From positions 1-43,995 of the forward strand of contig CAZVBS010000002.1 of assembly GCA_964625905.1 (NCBI GenBank): a stretch of 43,995 nt of DNA, in the 5' to 3' direction. Origin of the DNA: JABMNX01 sp964625905 (GTDB lineage Bacteria > Patescibacteriota > Minisyncoccia > Phycocordibacterales > JABMNX01). The position numbers and the translations under genes were made by a program. The notes beneath the pieces were generated by a model, which was given only the letters and a program-made list of their open reading frames with translations, did no database searches and was not told where the DNA came from. Shown here piece by piece: positions 39,855 to 43,995 of this stretch. How positions within the stretch are numbered: position 1 is the first letter of the stretch; each line of letters starts with the position of its first letter.

Positions 39855-41120
39855 TTATTTTGATATTACATCTTTTCCTATATATTTTTGTAACACTTCA
39901 GGTATTTTAATAGAGCCATCTTCTTGTTGAAAATTCTCAACCAGTGATACTAATATCCTAGGTGTTGGTATAGCTGTGCAGTTAAGTGAGTGTGCATACT
40001 TCGCTTTTCCGTCTTTGTCTCTATATTTAATATTAAACCTACGTGTTTGAAAATCATGAAAATACGAAGCAGAACTTATCTCGCGATATTTTTCTTCAAG
40101 TGGTACCCACAGCTCAATATCATACTTCTTAACCTGACCTTGCCCTAAATCACCTCCACAATTTAAGACTGTGTGATATGGGATACCAAGAGACTCAATA
40201 AACTCTTCTGTATTCCTATTTATCCATTCATGTAATCGTACTGACTCCTCATGATTAGCTTCGCACAAAACAACTTGTTCAAGTTTAAAAAATTCATGAA
40301 CACGAATAAGCCCTTTAGTATCCTTTCCGTGACTTCCAACCTCTCTTCTATAACACGGAGAAAATGACAAAAATTTTACAGGAAATATCTTTTCATCTAG
40401 AATTTCATCTGAATAATATCCCATAGTTGATATTTCTGATGTACCAGCAAGATAATCATCGTCCTGTGTTCTATATATATCATCAACTTCATTTGGCAAA
40501 TGTCCAGTACCATATAAATTACTCTTACGAACTATTGAAGGAACTATCATTGGTGTAAACTCTTTTTTAAGAAAAAAGTCCATTGCGTAATTCCAAATAG
40601 CCCAAGATAATAATGCTCCATCATTTTTCAGAAAGTACCCACGAAACCCATGCACCTTTGTACCTCGCTCAAAATCAACCATATCGAGTTCTGTCATTAT
40701 TTCTGTATGACTTTTTGGCTCAAATGAAAACTGGGTTTTTTCTCCCCATACTTTTATCTCTTTATTATCTTCATCACTTTCCCCTTCTGGAACAGATATA
40801 TCTGGAACGTTTGGAACTTGAAGCATAAGATCATGCCACTGTACCATTACAGTTTTTAATTCTTCCTCTTCTTTTTGCAACTCTGTTTTAAGCTCCTTCA
40901 TTTCTGATATAGCTTGTGTACGAGCTTCAGGATTATCTGACTTTGCTATTTCTTCATTTGCTTTATTTTGCTTCGCTCGTTTTTCTTCTACTGATTTAAG
41001 TATCTTTCGCCTCTTTTCATCCACCGATATTAGGAGATCTATATCAAAATCCATATGCTTTTTCCGAGCACCATCTTTAACAAGGTCTTTGTTTTCTCTA
41101 ATAAAGTTAATATCTAACAT
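39855..41120 (-). CDS. serS: Seryl-tRNA synthetase
   Basis: Class II synthetase charging tRNA-Ser, 421 residues, full length. A long N-terminal coiled-coil arm (about 30-105) that grips tRNA, then the catalytic domain: motif 2 (FSPCYRREVGSHGKDTKGLIRVHEFFKLEQ), serine-binding TSEIS and GGDLGQGQ, and motif 3 (HSLNCTAIPTPRILVSLVENFQ). A TATAAA lies 8 bases before the ATG and no Shine-Dalgarno is visible. It is divergent from dprA over 37 bases. Confidence 0.97.
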   Translation of the reverse strand: MLDINFIRENKDLVKDGARKKHMDFDIDLLISVDEKRRKILKSVEEKRAKQNKANEEIAKSDNPEARTQAISEMKELKTELQKEEEELKTVMVQWHDLMLQVPNVPDISVPEGESDEDNKEIKVWGEKTQFSFEPKSHTEIMTELDMVDFERGTKVHGFRGYFLKNDGALLSWAIWNYAMDFFLKKEFTPMIVPSIVRKSNLYGTGHLPNEVDDIYRTQDDDYLAGTSEISTMGYYSDEILDEKIFPVKFLSFSPCYRREVGSHGKDTKGLIRVHEFFKLEQVVLCEANHEESVRLHEWINRNTEEFIESLGIPYHTVLNCGGDLGQGQVKKYDIELWVPLEEKYREISSASYFHDFQTRRFNIKYRDKDGKAKYAHSLNCTAIPTPRILVSLVENFQQEDGSIKIPEVLQKYIGKDVISK

Positions 41121-41157
41121 AGTGACTATTTATATACATGATACGATACATATTACT

Positions 41158-42024
41158 ATGGAGACACCTACGAAACAACTCAAACCATCAGAATTCCCAT
41201 CTCTATTAAAAGAGATACCTGACTCACCAACAGATCTTTATATAAGAGGAGCGCTCCCACAACACGACACAAAATTGCTATGTGTTGTTGGTTCACGTAG
41301 ACACTCTCCATATGGTAAAGATGTATGTGAGACTCTTATTAAAGGACTTAAGGGGTTTAATATTACGATTGTTTCTGGACTTGCTCTAGGTATGGACTCA
41401 ATCGCGCACAGAACTGCTCTTGAGGTCGGACTAACCACAATAGCTGTCCCTGGTTCTGGATTAGATGACTCTGTCCTATATCCACGAACTAATAGGATTC
41501 TTGCTAAAGATATCTTGGATTCTGGTAGCGCTCTACTCTCAGAGTTTGAGCCTACCTTCCGTGCTACTCAATACAGCTTCCCTCAAAGAAACAGAATCAT
41601 GGCTGGTATGTCTCATGCTACTCTTGTTATAGAAGCGGGAGAAAAATCAGGTACACTTATAACCGCACGTCTCGCTATGGAGTATAATCGTGACGTGCTT
41701 ACGATACCGAGTTCTATATTTTCACGTCTGTCATATGGTCCACATATGCTTATTAAAAATGGAGCGACTCCAGTCACAGAAAGTAAAGATATTTTAGAGG
41801 TGTTTAATATGGAAGAAAAAGAGCCAGAAAACCTTCAGCTTAATATAATAGAAGACCTTGGAGATGATGAGAAAAAAGTGATACAACTGCTTCAACATCC
41901 AATGAAGAGAGATATTTTACTAGATGCTCTTGATTTACCTATTAAAGATATAAATATTCTGCTTTCTAGTATGGAATTAAAAGGTTTAATTATTGAAAAA
42001 CTTGGAGAATTACGTATCGCTTAA
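41158..42024 (+). CDS. dprA: DNA-processing protein DprA
   Basis: Loads RecA on incoming single-stranded DNA in natural transformation. Rossmann-like core: KLLCVVGSRRHSPYGKDVCE, TIVSGLALGMDSIAHRTAL, IAVPGSGLDDSVLYPRTNRIL, FPQRNRIMAGMSHATLVIEAGEKSGTLITARLAME. A C-terminal winged-helix-like tail follows (about 240-288). The open frame reaches back to 41089 into serS, but the conserved protein begins at 41158. Together with the pseudopilins at 17946-18916 it fits DNA uptake, although no ComEC or ATPase is in the window. Confidence 0.95.
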   Translation: METPTKQLKPSEFPSLLKEIPDSPTDLYIRGALPQHDTKLLCVVGSRRHSPYGKDVCETLIKGLKGFNITIVSGLALGMDSIAHRTALEVGLTTIAVPGSGLDDSVLYPRTNRILAKDILDSGSALLSEFEPTFRATQYSFPQRNRIMAGMSHATLVIEAGEKSGTLITARLAMEYNRDVLTIPSSIFSRLSYGPHMLIKNGATPVTESKDILEVFNMEEKEPENLQLNIIEDLGDDEKKVIQLLQHPMKRDILLDALDLPIKDINILLSSMELKGLIIEKLGELRIA

Positions 42025-42027
42025 AAT

Positions 42028-42062
42028 ATCTCCATTTGGAGACCGGGTCTCCAAATGGAGAT
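42028..42062. terminator. 35-nt palindrome between dprA and topA
   Basis: Arms ATCTCCATTTGGAGACC and GGTCTCCAAATGGAGAT around one G, 3 bases past dprA. No long T tail follows. Confidence 0.7.
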
Positions 42063-42090
42063 CGTAAAATGGAAATAATGGAAAAAAAAT

Positions 42091-42125
42091 TTGACATATA
42101 ACACTACTTACTGTAAATATATAAT
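42091..42125 (+). promoter_or_regulatory. topA promoter
   Basis: TTGACA (42091-42096), 17-base spacer, TAAATA (42114-42119); a TATAAT is at 42120-42125, 3 bases before the ATG. Leaderless or nearly so. Confidence 0.6.
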
Positions 42126-42128
42126 CTT

Positions 42129-43751
42129 ATGAAACTATTAATAGTAGAGTCACCTGCGAAAGCAAAAACAATTTCAAAATATCTTGATGATAAATACACA
42201 GTCCGCGCATCTGTTGGGCATGTTCGTGATTTACCAAAAAGTAACAAAAATGCTATCGATATAGAAGCGGGCTTCGTCCCTAATTATGAAATATCAAAAG
42301 GTAAAGAAGATATCATAAGTGAACTTAAGAAACTTGCTAAAAAATCTGATGAAGTTCTTCTAGCAACTGACCCCGATAGAGAAGGAGAAGCTATTGCGTG
42401 GCACTTAAAAGAAATACTCAAACTTAAAGACCCAAAAAGAGTTGTATTTAATGAGATTACAAAAGAAGCTGTACAAGAAGCTGTGGCAAACCCAAGATTA
42501 ATAGATAACAACTTACGTAAAGCTCAAGAAGCTAGACGTATTTTAGACAGACTCGTTGGATATGATTTATCAGGGCTTATATGGAAAAAACTTCGATATG
42601 GACTCTCTGCTGGACGAGTACAGTCTCCTGCTCTTCGTATAATAATGGTACGTGAACGCGAAATACGCGCTTTTATTCCTGAAGACTTCTGGGTTTTAAC
42701 TGCTGATGTTACAACATCAAAGAAAGTAGATTTTACTTTAACGTGTTCTGAAGAACCAGAGACTGAAGAAGAAGCAAAAAGAATATGTGGAATTGGAAAG
42801 AAAGAAAATTGGATTATAAAAGGAGTTAAAGAAACGAATGCTAAACGCTCGCCAAAACCACCTTTTATAACATCAACATTACAACAAGTTGCTAGTACTC
42901 GACTAGGTTTTGCACCGAGTCGCACAATGGGTATAGCACAAAAACTATACGAATCTGGACATATAACATACATGCGTACAGATAGTACGAACTTAAGCAA
43001 TCAAGCTTTAACACAAATCGAAAAAGTTGTTAAAGATAAATACGGATCTAAATACAGCAACAAAAATGTATTCAAAGCAAAAAGCAAAGGCGCTCAAGAA
43101 GCACACGAAGCTATTCGACCTTCAAACTTCCTAAAAGAAAGTGCAGGAAACAATGAAGATCAAAAAAGTCTCTATACTCTGATATGGGAGAGAACTGTCG
43201 CATCACAAATGTCAGATGCAGAAATACTTCGTACTAAAATAACAGCTAATGTAACAAGCAAGGCTACAAGTGACACTATCCCAGATTTTGCAACAAATGG
43301 CTCACGTGTGTTATTTGAAGGTTGGTTAAAAGCAGATCCAAGAGCTCGTGGCGAAGACGTTGAACTTCCTGAAGTTACAAAAGATGAACCTGTAACACTT
43401 AAAGATATTCAGTCAGAAGGTAAACAAACACAACCTCCATTCAGATACACAGAAGCAGGTCTTATTAAAGAGCTTGAAAAGCGCGGGATAGGGCGACCTT
43501 CAACATATGCATCAATTATGAGGACTCTTCAAGACCGTGAATATGTAATAAAAGAAGGACGGACTCTTTTCCCTACTGATACTGGAGATGTAGTGAGTTC
43601 ATTCCTTGAGAAAGACTTTGAAAATTATATTAGTGACTCATTTACAGCAGAGCTGGAAAACGAGCTTGATGAAATAGCACAAGGAAAACGGGAGTACGAA
43701 AAAACACTTAAAGATTTCTATACACCGTTTAGTAAAGATCCTCGTGTTTGA
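42129..43751 (+). CDS. topA: DNA topoisomerase I, cut short by a contig join
   Basis: Relaxes negative supercoils. Toprim domain LLIVESPAKAKTISKYLD and LLATDPDREGEAIAWHLKE, the active-site Tyr in GHITYMRTDSTNLS, and GRPSTYASIMRTLQDR all present. The homology runs to DFYTPFSKD (about residue 537), then composition jumps at about 43741 and the frame ends four codons later. The C-terminal zinc-finger/tail region expected beyond this point is missing, so 540 residues are only part of the enzyme and the TGA stop belongs to the foreign sequence. Confidence 0.93.
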   Translation: MKLLIVESPAKAKTISKYLDDKYTVRASVGHVRDLPKSNKNAIDIEAGFVPNYEISKGKEDIISELKKLAKKSDEVLLATDPDREGEAIAWHLKEILKLKDPKRVVFNEITKEAVQEAVANPRLIDNNLRKAQEARRILDRLVGYDLSGLIWKKLRYGLSAGRVQSPALRIIMVREREIRAFIPEDFWVLTADVTTSKKVDFTLTCSEEPETEEEAKRICGIGKKENWIIKGVKETNAKRSPKPPFITSTLQQVASTRLGFAPSRTMGIAQKLYESGHITYMRTDSTNLSNQALTQIEKVVKDKYGSKYSNKNVFKAKSKGAQEAHEAIRPSNFLKESAGNNEDQKSLYTLIWERTVASQMSDAEILRTKITANVTSKATSDTIPDFATNGSRVLFEGWLKADPRARGEDVELPEVTKDEPVTLKDIQSEGKQTQPPFRYTEAGLIKELEKRGIGRPSTYASIMRTLQDREYVIKEGRTLFPTDTGDVVSSFLEKDFENYISDSFTAELENELDEIAQGKREYEKTLKDFYTPFSKDPRV

Positions 43752-43995
43752 CGGGGAGCCCCCGGGTGTTGCGGGATATCGGGAAAGCGATGGGGCGCGT
43801 CCACTCTCCGTGTATGGGAAAACGAAACACGCAGGCGAAGAGGGGGTCTTGGCCGCTTGCCCGGGTGCGGCGGTGGTGCGTTTGCCGTTGCTTTATGGAA
43901 ATTCCTTCGGGCGTGGCTTGGGCGCCAGTGATTCCCTGTGCAAGGCCATAGCGCATGGGGCGCGCCCGCATTTATTCACGGACGAATGGCGCACC
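43741..43995 (+). CDS. dTDP-4-dehydrorhamnose reductase-like fragment from a GC-rich genome
   Basis: The frame one base off topA reads through to the right edge without a stop for 85 codons: LVFDGEPPGVAGYRESD, PLSVYGKTKHAGEEGVLAACP and VVRLPLLYGNSFGRG. This is the middle of an RmlD-like short-chain dehydrogenase/reductase, with the YxxxK catalytic pair (YGKTK). The codons are strongly GC-rich, in contrast to the AT-rich window. There is no start at the join, so it is an internal fragment fused to topA by assembly or by recombination. Confidence 0.8.

Noticed and set aside
1..43740. Recoded UGA (code 25) as in some CPR lineages
   Set aside because: TGA serves as a stop in the 32-residue gene and no gene contains in-frame TGA at conserved Gly positions.
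43748..43971. Small open frames on both strands in the last 250 bases
   Set aside because: The frame from 43741 with RmlD motifs explains the region.
1..43995. CRISPR array, transposase or prophage genes
   Set aside because: No regularly spaced repeats, Cas, transposase, integrase or phage structural proteins were seen on either strand.

Overview
The window is AT-rich and dense with genes. Proteins are short and often trimmed, many mRNAs look leaderless, and TGA is an ordinary stop. Compact uvrC, dnaX and tgt products, a pseudopilin pair and DUF5679/DUF302/DUF1573 proteins all point to a Candidate Phyla Radiation bacterium (Patescibacteria, Parcubacteria-like). This placement is inference from gene style; no rRNA is present. 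Almost all genes lie on the minus strand.

Region by region: 1-384 is the N-terminal part of a prolyl oligopeptidase running off the left edge, followed by tRNA-Ala(UGC) and ddl. 1576-8385 holds the complete UvrABC excision repair set (uvrC, uvrA, uvrB) with one unknown gene. 8430-10568 holds a possible structured RNA, tgt, a small Cys-containing membrane protein and an anchored FKBP isomerase. 10818-16919 is a carbohydrate block (ROK kinase, SIS protein, two glycosidases, a DMT permease, a GT2 glycosyltransferase). 16988-20285 has DsbB with a thioredoxin-like partner, two tandem pseudopilins, a 32-residue basic protein, a ~395-nt structured RNA with promoter and terminator, an alkyltransferase-like protein that lacks the catalytic Cys, a second small RNA candidate and a zinc ribbon.

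20450-30098 is the most striking part: a CsoR-type operator between two divergent units. Leftward are csoR, a rhodanese-DUF1573 protein, DUF1573, a CcdA/DsbD-like protein, a small membrane protein, a thioredoxin, a CopB-type copper ATPase, a DsbA-like protein, a GCASCG membrane protein and then a large fusion of membrane helices, two cytochrome b5-like domains and a beta-propeller. Rightward are DUF5676 and DUF302 proteins. Together they look like a metal-responsive envelope thiol-redox and copper export locus.

30344-38952 mixes unknown genes, GIY-YIG, pyrC and pyrD (both apparently missing a single G), a VOC protein, hemerythrin, tRNA-Gln(UUG), dnaX and dus, separated by near-perfect palindromes of a common design. 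39015-43740 carries an FtsQ-like protein, serS, dprA and topA. At about 43741 composition jumps to GC-rich and the reading frame becomes an RmlD-like sugar reductase from another source, cutting topA short. This is most likely a chimeric contig join.
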